64,000 nucleotides of DNA, from contig CAJNYU010003727.1 in the NCBI GenBank assembly GCA_905331475.1, positions 1 through 64,000 of the forward strand, read 5' to 3'. Below are positions 1 through 13,310 of the stretch, piece by piece. This DNA is from Rotaria socialis. Taxonomy: Eukaryota > Rotifera > Eurotatoria > Philodinida > Philodinidae. The translations under genes and the position numbers were made by a program. The notes beneath the pieces were generated by a model. That model was given only the letters and a program-made list of their open reading frames with translations, was not told where the DNA came from and did no database searches. Position 1 is the stretch's first letter. The number at the start of each line of letters is the position of its first letter.

Positions 1-261
1 GACAAGGTGGTGATTATACTGATTTTAAGTATGCAATTTGTTTTTTCATCTTTGTATGATATAATGATTGATTTCTATTGAAGGCATATTGTGTTTGCAC
101 CAGCAAAGGGTAATCAATATGCAGCAACTGGTTTTCCTTCTGTGAGTGATGCTGTTGCTACTGGTAATTCAAGAGAAATCGATAGTCAAGTAGCAATAGC
201 AACGTATTTTGTGCGTGGTGCTCTATCGACATTGAAGGAGTTTGATAATTTTTTTTCTTAA
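1..261 (+). CDS. 3' end of a NAALADase / glutamate carboxypeptidase II gene (copy 1, cut by window edge)
   Basis: Only the last two exon pieces are inside the window: bases 1-29, then a GT/AG intron, then an exon starting near 86 (reading [10 protein letters not shown]) and ending at the TAA at 259-261. They match the end of the complete copy at 2275-5625 almost residue for residue, including the C-terminal run [17 protein letters not shown]. The family is M28-type membrane glutamate carboxypeptidase, where this part is the C-terminal dimerisation helix region. The DNA downstream (262 on) is also related to the DNA after copy 2, so the gene and its spacer were duplicated as one unit. The catalytic part lies outside the window, so I cannot tell whether this copy is intact. 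Confidence 0.8.
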
Positions 262-2080
262 TTTTCATTCATGTATCGAATATCCGAATTAAACGTTATT
301 AAAACGAAATATTTTTTTGGAGAGAACTTTGCTTAGGATACCATGACGTTTAGTTTACCAAGATGAATCTATATCCATTGAACACGCGATAGCTATTGTG
401 TAGCTTTTATGCACAGCTAAATGATGAAAGAGATTGTAATAAGGGTTTGTTTAGGTTTCAAGCTGAATGTTACAGAATTGTCGTTTGTGTTTTTAATCGT
501 TTTCTTTTTATTCCTGAAAAAATAACTTTTCAAGCATGATAATTACTATGGTAAGTTTTACCAAGAATTGAAAGTGAGGTACAACTAAAAGTCATTGAGC
601 TACGAAAGCGGGTTTTTCCTGAGTTAACGTATTTCTTAAGCTTTATATCAGCGATCTAAACTAATTGTGTTAGTGGAGATGTTTTGCGTTCAAATTTCTG
701 ATCAAACCGAGTGAAACCGCAAAATATGTTTTTATTAAGTTGCACTGCGGATAAGTACAAATAAACAATCGTTATGTGAATATATTTCTTGTATTAACTT
801 CACAATGAAGTATATAAGGATGTAGGCATGCTTATTCAATGGAAACCCGCATGTAACAGCATGGAGCTCACTGAACAATCGAGAGCTAGCAATACACTAG
901 TCATATACTATAATAATGCGTCTTTCATTTATAATGAAGTTTGAGTCTACATTCTGTATATTTTATGCAATTTTTGTTAGACATTTTCAATCGATAATTC
1001 TCTTTCCTCAACATAACCATAATCATATCTAAGTTAACTTCTTGAATTCAATGTTCATAACTCTTCGTTTTATGACTTATACGACATAGTAGAAGAAATA
1101 GATAAACTTGACTTGCATTATTACAAATTTGAATTTTTATATTTAATTCAATGTTAAACAATTATATTACCTAATTCTCTAATTTATTTAGAAGAGCAGA
1201 TGATATTAAAATCGATAATTGAAATAGTTTGCTGATCAATTAGTCGTATTATTTTTTAATCATCGTGTAAATTGAACACTAAGAAAAGTAAACAAGGCGA
1301 ATTCCACTATTAACAGATTTTTTCATATATGAGATACTCACAAGACATGTTGATTAACCATTGTTCAAAGAACAAGCAGTTCGAACTCAATTGAATGCAT
1401 TTATAGTCTGACGCACAAAACATTTTCACTCAGCTTCAATTTATACATTCGTATATCTTTCCACGCAATAAGTTACAACGACAAATCAACATTATTGAAA
1501 TATATATTATAGGTTTTATTTCGCTCGGCGACATTTTATTTTCTATTTTTTTCATTTTACTGTTGTTGCTCGTATGTAAATGTTCAAGAATAGTTGCGGC
1601 TACTCTTAGGAAGCATGTTGCATAATATTCATCTACGCAACTTCTACCTCGTGTTTCATTAACTGAATATTGTACATTCAATAAAAAATTGTTTCAAATC
1701 AGTTAAACGAATAATTATCATTTTTCATTTTACAGACATAGATTCAAAACAATGACGAATATTATACTTTCTACTAATTATGCGGTAGAATTATCGCATA
1801 TTATCCCGTTTTCTTCTAAAACAATTCCTGTTAATAAAACAATTCGACGGAACTTGTTTCGTGCACAAGAACCATTATTACCTTTTTAGTGCTCTTCGTA
1901 ACACATACGTCGATCGAAGAAACGTGCAATCCTCTGCAAAAAGAAAGAATTATTTCCTACTTCACCAAAGCATTCGTTCTATCCTTTCTCTTCTGTGAAA
2001 TAAATATAGCACTGATTTGAAAAATAAAACGCCCTTACAACGCAAATAAATTATAGCTAATCTATCGCAAATCTCTAAGG
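262..2080. other. Intergenic spacer of the NAALADase array
   Basis: No gene recognised. Stretches here (about 262-440 and 1440-1580) are diverged relatives of the spacer after copy 2 (about 5626-5810 and 6150-6270), so this is the older duplicated spacer of the tandem array. It is AT-rich with no credible coding exon. Confidence 0.6.
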
Positions 2081-3634
2081 GCCGAATAAAAGCTGTTCAC
2101 ATTGATAAGAATGAAAGAATACAATAAAAGAAAAAAGAAACTTTCTCCAATCTTTCATTCAAAACTGAAGACACTACACTTAGTGACAACTCTTGATAAG
2201 CCGTCTTGCGTCTAACGAATAAAGAATCAAAGCATCAATAACAACCGAATCATATAATACAAATTCTTCTAAATATGAATTCAAAGGTAAGAAATAATAA
2301 AGTTACTCAATTTAACGATGTTACTGTGTCAAACTTAGTTTCTTATAATTGGTGCGCTGCTTGGAATTTGTCTTGCTTTTGGAGTTGGCATCATCATTGG
2401 TCACTTTGCCATTCGTAAAACAAACACTTCCATATCGTCCAAGTATGCGCATCTTACAAGACAAGCTGACCCACACAATTATCAAACATTCATTAGTTCT
2501 GTTCGAGCAGAGAATATTGAAACAGATCTAAGGTAAACTCAATTACATTTCTACTTGAATAAAAATATCTAAGAAGTGTGCGTATGTAGAGATCTCACTT
2601 CACGTCCTCATATCGCTGGACTACCAGAAGATCTAGAGAGTGCTCAAGTGATCGAAGAACGGTGGAAACGTGATGGTTTACAAGTAACCAAACCAAGATA
2701 CAACGTTCTTCTTTCTTATCCCGACGACAATAGACCTAATCGGTAGATCGAAAACTCTAGAGATTAGTTTATTAGATTTGTCGAAATTTCTATTTAGAGT
2801 TACTCTTAGGAGTGCAGATGGAACAATCACTATTGAAACAGAAGGAGTCGAACACGTCTATGATCCCAATCAAATACAAACAGTGAAGCCATTTCTTGCC
2901 TATACACCGAATGGAACGGTTTCTAGTGTAAGTTATGAATGAATCTATCAACTATTGATTATATTTTTGATAAAATAGACGAAACTATTCTATGCTAATT
3001 ATGGCCAAATTGAAGACTTGACACACTTGGCATCTGTCGTTGGAAATGCTAGTCTTCAAGGTAGTATTATCATTATGAGATATGGTCGTATTTTCAGAGG
3101 CGATAAAGTATGTTTTTCTGACTTATTATTAATATTCGGGAATATGCTAAGAAATTGTCGTATTTTCATTTAGGTGATGCATGCTCAATACTTTGGAGCT
3201 GCAGGTGCTATATTATACAATGATCCGGCTGATTATGCTCCATTCGGTACTACACCAGATCAAGTCTATGATCAAAAATGGTATATGCCGCCAAGCGGTA
3301 CACAAAGAGGATCAGCATTTGGTGGAAACGGTGACCCTTTGACACCCATATATCCATCCACCGGTTCGAGAACTTTTTCGTTATCGAATGATCAAAGTAT
3401 CTATTTCCGAATACTATAGATTTCATGGGTAGATTGGAAGAGAAGGCTGCTCCATTTCTACCGAGAATTCCTGCTCAACCGATTGGTTATGGTGAAGCAC
3501 AAGTTATTCTAAAGTGAGAGATTCTATTTTTTTTACGAGTAGTCGATAATGAAAGTCGTGGCATTTAGATATCTAGGGGGTAATGAAGTGCCTGCAGACT
3601 GGCGTGGAATTTTATCGAATGTAGCGTATCGATA
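2081..3634 (+). repeat. 1,554-bp exact duplicate, first copy (pairs with 6889-8442)
   Basis: Promoter region, signal-anchor exon, PA-domain exons and introns are repeated at a constant offset of 4808 bases with no difference that I can see by eye. Even intron bases match. The second copy stops exactly at an N (8443), which suggests an assembly cause at least in part. Confidence 0.85.
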
Positions 3635-5625
3635 TGGTGGAGAACTGCTTAATTCATCGTAAGATGAGTTGATTTTATAATCTCGCGTAGCTAATTTTCA
3701 ATATTTCTCTAGTTCAATTGAAGTAAAATCATTCAATCGCCTCGAAAGAAGAGATACTTACAATGTAATTGGAATCATGAAAGGAGAAATTGAGCCAGGT
3801 TTGCTGACAATTTTTTAGTCTATTATTGGAACTTCGTTCTATTTATAGATCGATACATTGTTTTCGGGAACCATCGGTAAGACACGACGTATCGCTCTTT
3901 GTTCAGAATGTCACATTTAAGAATAAGAAAAGAAAAGTGAACCAATGCTAGAAAATGTGATTCTTATCATTTATCTTCGTCAAGATTATACTATTTAATG
4001 TCTCTCGTTGTTCAATGATTAAGGGGCTTTCTTATTTCAGAGATGCTTGGAGTTTGGGTTCTGTCGATCCGACAAGTGGAACTGCTGCTATGCTTGAAAT
4101 AACACGAGTACTTGGTGAAATGGCAAAAAATGGTACTGTTTTTTTGTATTCATATCTGTACAATACTAAAACTGAAGCTTCTCACTTTCAGGATTTCGTC
4201 CACGACGTACTTTGATGTTCTGTTCATGGGGTGCGGAAGAATACGGACTGATCGGATCAATTGAATATGTTGAGGTATGATAATTCCTTGATTTGAATAC
4301 CTTAATGCGTAGTATATAATGCTACTGTAATACTTTGAAGGAATATGTTAAAGTATTCGGCGCTCGTATTATTTCATATCTGAACGTCGACATTGCTGTA
4401 CAAGGTAATAGTTATATCTAATGAGAAATGAAACAATCATTTCAGTTATGTTTGAAACAGGAAATCATACGGTTCAAATCAAAACGTCTCCAATGCTTTT
4501 TGATATTATTGTAGAAGCATCCAAATTGGTAATGAAAACAAAATGGAGCATGACTTTTGGTTCTATCTTTAATTATAGGTTCCGAGTGCATATGATCCTG
4601 TGGGGAAAACTGTCTATGATAAATGGGTAGATTTTCAGTGGAATAATGTAACGAATGAGCCAAAGTAAACGCACAGAAAGCTGCCTGGAACTTCCATTTT
4701 TTGTTTCTTCAGAATAGCATATGGTCTTGGATCAGGTAGCGATTTCTTTGGTTTCGATCAATTGGTTGGTTCATCGAACATAGACGCAACATATATGTTT
4801 GACCATACTTATTATAAAAGTCTGAGTTCCTATCCTCTCTATCATACATCCTATGAAGTCTTTGCAATGATGAAAAATTTTATCGATCCAAACTTTACGG
4901 TATGTTATTTCTCCAAAACATTAAATAGCCTGACGTCTATTTTATCATATCTCAATCAGGCTCATCGAACCATGGGACAGCTGATGGGTGTTGTAGCATT
5001 ATTTCTATCTGAGACACCTGTTTTACAATTCAATGTTTCGCGATATACAATAGCGCTTCGAGAAGCTATGAACAACCTAAAACCAAATAATCCTGGAGCT
5101 CTCGGTAGGAAATTGAGTAATGTTGTATTCTTCTAGAACAATCGAAATCAATTTTTAGATCCACTTCGACAAGCTATCAACGACTTCGGTGCGACTGCAA
5201 ACGATTTTATGAGAAGATCCAAATTAATCGATTTTGAAAAGTAAAGTTGGTAGTGGTGAAGTGCGAAAGAAAAATCGAAATCATTTTTTTTGTAGCCCGT
5301 TCAATATTCGAGCATATAATGATCAATTATTACAACTTGAACGTGCGTTTCTGAATCCGTTGGGACAAGGTGGTGATTATACTGATTTTAAGTATGCAAT
5401 TTGCTTTTTTCATCTTTGTATGATATAATGATTGATTTCTATTGAAGGCATATTGTGTTTGCACCAGCAAAAGGTAATAAATATGCAGCATCTGGTTTTC
5501 CTTCTGTGAGTGATGCTGTTGCTAATGGTGACTCAACAGAAATCGATACTGAAGTAGCAATAGCAACGTATTTTGTGCGTGGTGCTCTTTCGACATTGAA
5601 GGAGTTTGATAATTTTTTTTCTTAA
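2275..5625 (+). CDS. N-acetylated-alpha-linked acidic dipeptidase / glutamate carboxypeptidase II-like (copy 2, complete)
   Basis: Predicted type II membrane zinc carboxypeptidase of family M28B (FOLH1/NAALAD2 relatives), which cleaves C-terminal glutamate from peptides or folates at the cell surface. I chose ATG 2275 because exon 1 (MNSK, 2275-2286) splices in frame to 2339, giving one N-terminal membrane helix ([20 protein letters not shown]). A PA domain follows, then the peptidase domain. The expected zinc and catalytic residues are visible: H in GNHRDAW, D in SVDPTSG, the EE pair in SWGAEEYG, D in LNVDIA and H in YHTSYE. The C-terminal dimerisation segment ends at TAA 5623-5625. About 15 exons are separated by introns of roughly 50-60 bp, with a longer one near 3870-4040. 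One example is the PA/protease junction intron 3362-3415. It looks functional. The exact substrate cannot be told from sequence. Confidence 0.9.
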
Positions 5626-6888
5626 TTTTCATTCATGTATCGAGTATCCGAATTAAACGTTATTAAAACGAAATATTTTCTTCATGATACTATCATTTTA
5701 CAATAACATGAAGTCTAATATACCGAGAGAAAGCTACGATGCACTGAACAAGCGATGGTACTTATATAGCTTGTATGCAGAGATAAATGATGAAAGTGCA
5801 TTGGATCCAAGTGTGCTTTCATGGGGTGATAAAACATTCATATTGAGTCGATATTTTGTGTTCGTGAAATAACTTTCATGAATGATTTCTTTTCATTGCA
5901 ACGTCAATGTGAAAGATTTGCTTTGCTCGTGTGTTTAGCCTCCATGTAAATGAGGAATAAGTTGGATAGTCATGGAGGTACACCTCAATAGTAGTAGATT
6001 CCAGACTGTATGTCTCACCATTATGAACACATTCTTTGCACTTTTAAGACACTTGTAACCCATCCTGATACGCGATTTTTGAAAGAACACAGTGATCTAT
6101 TTCAATCCAGTGCATTAACTAGTCGTAAATAGAAAAACTTGACTAATCTTCAAATTACATATTCACACATCTTTTCACGAAAAGTCAACAACATTGCGAT
6201 ATATATCATGCGTTTTATTTTGTAGAATGAAGTTTTCTTTCCTATTCTTTTGATTTTAATGTTGGTGTTCTCGGCTGATCGTTGCAAGAGTGAAATTTTA
6301 CCTTTATAGAAACATCATAAAATAATAATTGTCTGACACACCGATAGGAAGAGATGGTCTCATTTATTGAGTAGAAAAGTTGCACTTATGATCGAGAATA
6401 CTGTCGGGTGATAAGTACTTTTGTCACTTTTGTTTCGTTTCATATCTGGTCAGTGAAACTCTGATAGCTCTTTAACTTCAATTATTTGCATAATAGAAAA
6501 TAATAATCCAGTATCTAATTATTGTATGTCTCCTGAGAAAAGTTTCAAATCTGCTAACTAAGTAGTCATTATTTGCCTTCATGATAAAAAGAAATCTTTT
6601 TGTGATAGTCATGCAGTATATGATGTTTTTCACTGACCATGATTCGATTCCAAAATTATGATCTGACCATAGGATTCATTTCTGTGTCCTTCTAAAGCAT
6701 TATTCCATATAATTCATATGTCGACTGAAAATGATTTGAATTCATCACCAATAATATTAATCCTTTTTTCTGTTTTCATAAAAGTCATTGTTGCATTATT
6801 TAACTATTGTGAAATGAATATAGCACTAATTTAAAAATGTCGCCAAGAAAAAAATGAAGTATGCTTAATCTATTGCAAATATCGATGC
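5626..6888. other. Intergenic spacer between NAALADase copies 2 and 3
   Basis: No gene recognised. It is a diverged relative of the 262-2080 spacer and ends where the exact duplicate of 2081-3634 begins (6889). A short open frame at 5684-5872 aligns with broken sequence at about 355-430 in the other spacer, so I do not call it coding. Confidence 0.55.
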
Positions 6889-8442
6889 GCCGAATAAAAG
6901 CTGTTCACATTGATAAGAATGAAAGAATACAATAAAAGAAAAAAGAAACTTTCTCCAATCTTTCATTCAAAACTGAAGACACTACACTTAGTGACAACTC
7001 TTGATAAGCCGTCTTGCGTCTAACGAATAAAGAATCAAAGCATCAATAACAACCGAATCATATAATACAAATTCTTCTAAATATGAATTCAAAGGTAAGA
7101 AATAATAAAGTTACTCAATTTAACGATGTTACTGTGTCAAACTTAGTTTCTTATAATTGGTGCGCTGCTTGGAATTTGTCTTGCTTTTGGAGTTGGCATC
7201 ATCATTGGTCACTTTGCCATTCGTAAAACAAACACTTCCATATCGTCCAAGTATGCGCATCTTACAAGACAAGCTGACCCACACAATTATCAAACATTCA
7301 TTAGTTCTGTTCGAGCAGAGAATATTGAAACAGATCTAAGGTAAACTCAATTACATTTCTACTTGAATAAAAATATCTAAGAAGTGTGCGTATGTAGAGA
7401 TCTCACTTCACGTCCTCATATCGCTGGACTACCAGAAGATCTAGAGAGTGCTCAAGTGATCGAAGAACGGTGGAAACGTGATGGTTTACAAGTAACCAAA
7501 CCAAGATACAACGTTCTTCTTTCTTATCCCGACGACAATAGACCTAATCGGTAGATCGAAAACTCTAGAGATTAGTTTATTAGATTTGTCGAAATTTCTA
7601 TTTAGAGTTACTCTTAGGAGTGCAGATGGAACAATCACTATTGAAACAGAAGGAGTCGAACACGTCTATGATCCCAATCAAATACAAACAGTGAAGCCAT
7701 TTCTTGCCTATACACCGAATGGAACGGTTTCTAGTGTAAGTTATGAATGAATCTATCAACTATTGATTATATTTTTGATAAAATAGACGAAACTATTCTA
7801 TGCTAATTATGGCCAAATTGAAGACTTGACACACTTGGCATCTGTCGTTGGAAATGCTAGTCTTCAAGGTAGTATTATCATTATGAGATATGGTCGTATT
7901 TTCAGAGGCGATAAAGTATGTTTTTCTGACTTATTATTAATATTCGGGAATATGCTAAGAAATTGTCGTATTTTCATTTAGGTGATGCATGCTCAATACT
8001 TTGGAGCTGCAGGTGCTATATTATACAATGATCCGGCTGATTATGCTCCATTCGGTACTACACCAGATCAAGTCTATGATCAAAAATGGTATATGCCGCC
8101 AAGCGGTACACAAAGAGGATCAGCATTTGGTGGAAACGGTGACCCTTTGACACCCATATATCCATCCACCGGTTCGAGAACTTTTTCGTTATCGAATGAT
8201 CAAAGTATCTATTTCCGAATACTATAGATTTCATGGGTAGATTGGAAGAGAAGGCTGCTCCATTTCTACCGAGAATTCCTGCTCAACCGATTGGTTATGG
8301 TGAAGCACAAGTTATTCTAAAGTGAGAGATTCTATTTTTTTTACGAGTAGTCGATAATGAAAGTCGTGGCATTTAGATATCTAGGGGGTAATGAAGTGCC
8401 TGCAGACTGGCGTGGAATTTTATCGAATGTAGCGTATCGATA
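6889..8442 (+). repeat. 1,554-bp exact duplicate, second copy (pairs with 2081-3634)
   Basis: Same sequence as 2081-3634 at +4808. The left edge is a real sequence transition within the spacer (shared text starts at gccgaataaaag). The right edge coincides with the single N at 8443. Confidence 0.85.
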
Positions 8443-10845
8443 NACTATAGATTTCATGGGTAGATTGGAAGAGAAGGCTGCTCCATTTCTACCGAGAATT
8501 CCTGCTCAACCGATTGGTTATGGTGAAGCACAAGTTATTCTAAAGTGAGAGATTCTATTTTTTTACCAGTAGTCGATAATGAAAGTCGTGGAATTTAGAT
8601 ATCTAGGGGGTAATGAAGTGCCTGCAAACTGGCGTGGAATTTTATCGAATGTAGTGTATCGATATGGTGGAGAACTGCTTAATACATCGTAAGATGAGTT
8701 GATTTTATAATCTCGCGTAGCTAAATTTCAATATTTCTGTAGGTCGATTGAAGTAAAATCATTCAATCGCCTCGAAAGAAGAGATACTTACAATGTAATT
8801 GGAATCATGAAAGGAGAAATTGAACCAGGTATATACAGCTTCAGCTTCAACACTAATGAAATGTAGCACTGTTTTTGTTTTCTAAGATCGTTATATTGTA
8901 ATCGGTAATCACCGGTGAGTAAATCATGGCAATGATTAGTATTATAGTTGTCGAATTTATGAAATGTTTTCCTGGTTGAATATATAGTTTCTAAAAAACT
9001 TTCAAGTTAGAACTACGTTTTTAATGCATACGAAAAAATGAATTATTTTGAATCAACGATGATTTATTTCAGTTAACTACGTATTTAAAGATGTCTGTAT
9101 CGATACAAAATCAACTTTTCCTTGTTTTACTGCACACACATCAGTCATCGTGAATTTATATAGTGTTACAAGTGCCTCGAAGATGATCATATTGTTTTTC
9201 TTCGTAGGGATGCTTGGAGTTTAGGCTCTGTCGATCCTACAAGTGGAACTGCTACAATGCTAGAAATTACGCGAGTACTTGGTGAAATGTATAAAAATGG
9301 TAATTCTTGTTGCTTGGATGTTATTGATATAACACAGAATTGACGTTCACTGTTCCTAGGATTCCGTCCACGGCGTAGCCTGATGTTTTGTTCGTGGGGT
9401 GCTGAAGAATATGGACTGATAGGATCGATAGAATATATTCAGGTATATGCTTTTATCAATTAAATATTTCATTTTCTGATCTGTACATTTATCTTACTTA
9501 TTAGGAATATGTTAAAGTATTAGGAGCCCGTATTGTTTCTTACATGAATTTGGACATTGCTGTTAATGGTAGTTTTCTTTTTGTTCCGAATATCGGCCGA
9601 CGAATTCTTTAATATATTATCTTATCAGGAGCTTACTACGTTAATATCAAGTCTTCTCCAGTATTATTTGACGCTATTGTCAAAGCAGCTAAAATGGTGA
9701 ACATATATTTTATATGTCATAAATATGCTTTGGTTTCTTTCATTCAATAATGCAGGTTCCAAGTGCCTATGATCCCGATGGACAAACTGTGTATGATAAA
9801 TGGATGAAAGTTCATCGAAACGATATAACTAATGAACCAAAGTAATATATACATAGAGAAAACAAAAGATGTAAAAGTCTATTTCATATGATAATCACAA
9901 GCATTTTTGTGTAGAATAGCATTTGGTCTTGGATCAGCTAGTGATTACTTTGGTTTTGATCAAATAGTTGGCTCATCAAACTATGATGCAACCTATACTT
10001 TCAATCGAGCTGAACATAAAAATTTAAGTTCATATGCACTCTATCACACATCTTATGAAGTATTTTCGTTGGTGAAAAAATTTATTGATCCGGATTTTCT
10101 TGTAAAATATTTATTTACTTTTATATCATGTTATTTTTCTTTACAAAACTATTTTAGGCACATCAAAGTATGGGCCAGTTGACAGGAGTTCTGGCGTTAA
10201 TTCTTTCAGAAAGTCCTATTTTACCATTGAATATTAGTCGGTATGCATTCACTCTTAAAGAAATAGTAAACAGTCTCAACACATCCAATCCTAATGACCT
10301 TGGTAACGAGATAATTATTGTTAGATTCTTGTGACACAACTAAGAAAACATTTTCTCTTAGATCCACTTCGAGATGCTATCAATGAGTTTAGTCAGGTTG
10401 CAAATGAATTTGTTGAACGATCGAAATCAATGGATATAGAAAAGTAAATTTTATAAATTAACTAATTATAAGAATAAAAAAAGGCATCATCAATTATTGT
10501 TCTGTTTAGTCCATATGAAATTCGTTTATATAACGATCAGTTATTACAATTAGAGCGAGCATTTCTGAATCCTTTAGGGCAAGGTCCAAATGATTCTGAC
10601 ATGAAGTAAATCAGTATAGTATTTTCTTATCGTTTCATGTTTATTTTTCATTTGGTTATTTAAGACATATTATTTATGCACCATCTAAAACTAGTACATA
10701 TGCTACATTGGGTTTTCCGGGTATTACGGATGCAATTGTCAATGGTATTAGAACAGAAATAGTTAATCAAATAGCAATAGCAACGTTTTTCATACGTGGT
10801 GCTTCATCTACATTGAAAGAATTCGATAAATTTATTGCTACATAA
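7083..10845 (+). CDS. NAALADase / glutamate carboxypeptidase II-like (copy 3, chimeric as assembled)
   Basis: The first half (7083-8442) is identical to copy 2. After the N at 8443 the sequence steps back about 220 bases and repeats the exon beginning after ACTATAG, now with small differences, so one exon pair is present twice. From there to TAA 10843-10845 the gene is a clearly diverged paralogue. It keeps the M28 metal ligands: H in GNHRDAW, D in SVDPTSG, EE in SWGAEEYG, D in MNLDIA and H in YHTSYE. Its introns differ in length from copy 2 (a long one at about 8930-9210). The C-terminus ends in FIAT instead of NFFS. The likely true state is a separate full-length paralogue whose 5' half was replaced or collapsed in assembly. 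As printed, the reading through 8200-8640 is not reliable. Confidence 0.8.
8443..8443. other. Single-N assembly junction with back-step
   Basis: Sequence left of the N ends at the equivalent of 3634. Sequence right of it restarts at the equivalent of 3413, so about 222 bases (8221-8442) occur again at 8444-8665 with a few differences. This fits a scaffold join between two similar contigs. Confidence 0.8.
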
Positions 10846-11740
10846 ACTAGTTATTGTATTTTTTTTGTCTTAAAAATAAAATTACGACAGAGTAAATATT
10901 TGAATAAAAATAATTATTATTTTATACAGTAAATCATGAAAAAATTCCGACTAAACATCGTATAGAACTGTATACATATAACACGTTATTAATGAATTTA
11001 CTATTCAGAGGCATGTGTCTATCGATTAAACTGAGCCCTAGATAACAAATTTAGAAGACAAACAAATAAATTCGATTTCGAACAGCTATATAATGTAATA
11101 GCCATGCGCGAAACGTATTTTTTTCAATATTATTTCTTCTCTGTGCGTATACATTTAAACTAAATGCTCTTCTACTTTCAATCCCTGGACAACGAACATC
11201 ATGTTTGTACAATATTACACTGTCGTATCGAGTCCACAATAATTCCAGTTCGTTCTCCTTATATTATTATCATGGTAACTATGTGTATTTGTTACTGCTT
11301 TCTATTATTCTTCTTTCGTTCTTTCTCTCTCTCTCTCATCATGTTCTTGATTTCATGTTTTTTTTTTTAATGTACATGTATCACGCAACGAATACGCGCG
11401 AACAACGACACAACGCGAAAGGTTCGTATGCAAGAAAGAGAGTAAAAAAAAGATTTACTTTCTCTTATTCACTCTCTGTTCTTCTACTTTCTATTTTTGT
11501 GTTCGACGCATGTTTTTGCTACCTACAAAATGGACTAATCATTCGTCATTCAAATGCGTTAGAATAAGAGCAGCAAAAGCCCATTCACCATCACCATCAT
11601 ACGCGCCTGAGCGTTTTTCAACTAAGATTAACATCCAGCGCAACAACAGCACAAACGAGTATAATAAACCATTACTATCGTGAACCAACGCGCTTTTATT
11701 TATAAATAAATAAACAAATCAATTAATTAGTCAGGGTAAC
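10846..11740. promoter_or_regulatory. Intergenic and 5' flank of the Y-box gene
   Basis: No coding exon recognised. It holds pyrimidine-rich runs (around 11260-11370) and an A/T-rich leader just before ATG 11741 (tttataaataaataaac). The Y-box promoter and 5'UTR are presumably here, but no specific element can be assigned. Confidence 0.4.
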
Positions 11741-13310
11741 ATGGCGTCAGCAGACACGGCAGTAAATCAAGTATCAGATCAAAAATCTGATGCTAATATA
11801 AATAAACAACAAGATCAAGCCGATTCGGGCACTGATAATTCCAGACAAATCAATGGTAAAACTGTCATTGGTAAGTATTTTTTCATTTATTTTTCGTTGT
11901 TGTTATCATCGTTTTATGTGTAGTTTAAAGAAGAAAAACATGAAGTATAAAGAAAGAAAGAGAATTTGTTAGATAAAGCGTTTTATTATAGTTAAAGTTT
12001 TAAAAAGTTTTAAAATTTTTGCTTTTTTGTATTATTCATTTTTTTTAATGTGAAATTACATAATTTCGTTGTTTAGCAACAAAGGTCACTGGTACAGTTA
12101 AATGGTTCAATGTTAAAAGTGGCTATGGTTTTATTGAACGGTATTCTTTGAATATAATAATCAAAATTGTTAAACATCAATCTTTCAATATTTTAGTGGT
12201 GATAAAAAAGAAGACATTTTTGTTCATCAAACGGCTATTATTAAGAATAATCCACAAAAATACTTGCGTAGTGTTGACGATGGAGAGATTGTCGAATTCG
12301 ATATTGTTGAAGGTAGAATCATTCAACATGAATTTGTTTCTATTAGAAAATAAACTGTTTTCTATTCAGGAGAAAAAGGTCACGAAGCTGCAAATGTAAC
12401 AGGTCCTAATGGAGAATGTGTGAAAGGTTCGAAATTCGCAGCTGATCGAAAACAATATGAAACACATGGTAATTTTCGACGAGGACGTGGTGGAGGTCGA
12501 TTTCCATTCCGTGGTCGAGGAGGACCTTTCCGTGGTAGTATGTTAACGAACACATCTGTAAAATAGTCTCATGAACTCTGATTTAGATCCACGTGGTTAT
12601 GATCCAGGTTACAATCATCGATTCAACAATTATGGTCCACCACATCCACAACTACCACCACCTATGATAGGAGGACCACCATTAGGTCGACCACCTCGTG
12701 ACTTCGGTGGCCCTATGTTTCGAGGTATGATCATTCTTTTAATGTTTTTAGGTTGAATGAAATATTCCAATCTATTTAGGTCGTAGTCGACCACCATTCC
12801 GTGGTGGCTATGAATTTCATGGAAATTTTTCAGGTAAATATCAATATGAAGAGCAAAATTAACTCTATTCTCTTATTTTTTGTTTTCTTTTAAGGTCGAG
12901 GACCACGTACTTTTCATGGTCCCGGTGGTCCAATGATGGGAGGGCCAATGGGTCCTATGCCAGGTCAAATGGGTCCGCCATTCAATGGTGGTAAGTTGTT
13001 TTTATTTCTAATTTTTAGAAATTATATTCAAAAAAGGGTTCAAGACTAAACAAAATATTTATCATGTTCTTTAGGTTTCCATGGTCAAAATGGAGGTCGA
13101 GGCCGTGGCCGAGGTCGTGGACGTGGTCGTGGCCGATTCTTTCGAGGAGCTCGTCAAGGAAATTATGCTGATCCATATTATGGTGTAAGTCTTTTTCTTC
13201 TGAAATTAATCTAGTTTTAAGGATGAAAATATCTTAAATAAAATTTCAATTTTCCTTTTCAGAATGACAATGAAGGTGATGGACAAGATCCCGGTCAATC
13301 ATCAGTCTAA
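11741..13310 (+). CDS. Y-box / cold-shock domain nucleic-acid-binding protein
   Basis: Complete nine-exon gene: 11741-11870, 12077-12140, 12197-12312, 12370-12534, 12587-12724, 12780-12833, 12895-12990, 13075-13184, 13263-13310. The phases agree and give 306 residues. After a short Q/D/N-rich N-terminus comes one cold-shock domain with both RNA-binding motifs ([13 protein letters not shown] and DIFVHQTAI), then the typical Y-box ending [13 protein letters not shown]. The C-terminal half is rich in RG, GP and P ([17 protein letters not shown] and a second block [12 protein letters not shown]), as in YBX1-like or LIN-28-unrelated Y-box proteins of invertebrates. The role known for the family is mRNA packaging and translational control in cytoplasmic RNPs. 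The 3'UTR has a candidate AATAAA at about 13744. Confidence 0.93.

Noticed and set aside
5684-5872. 62-residue frame after NAALADase copy 2
   Set aside because: The matching spacer at about 355-430 is not open, so coding is unlikely.
11205-11567. 120-residue frame upstream of the Y-box gene
   Set aside because: Low-complexity S/Y/F/L reading through a pyrimidine tract, no motif; more likely 5' flank.
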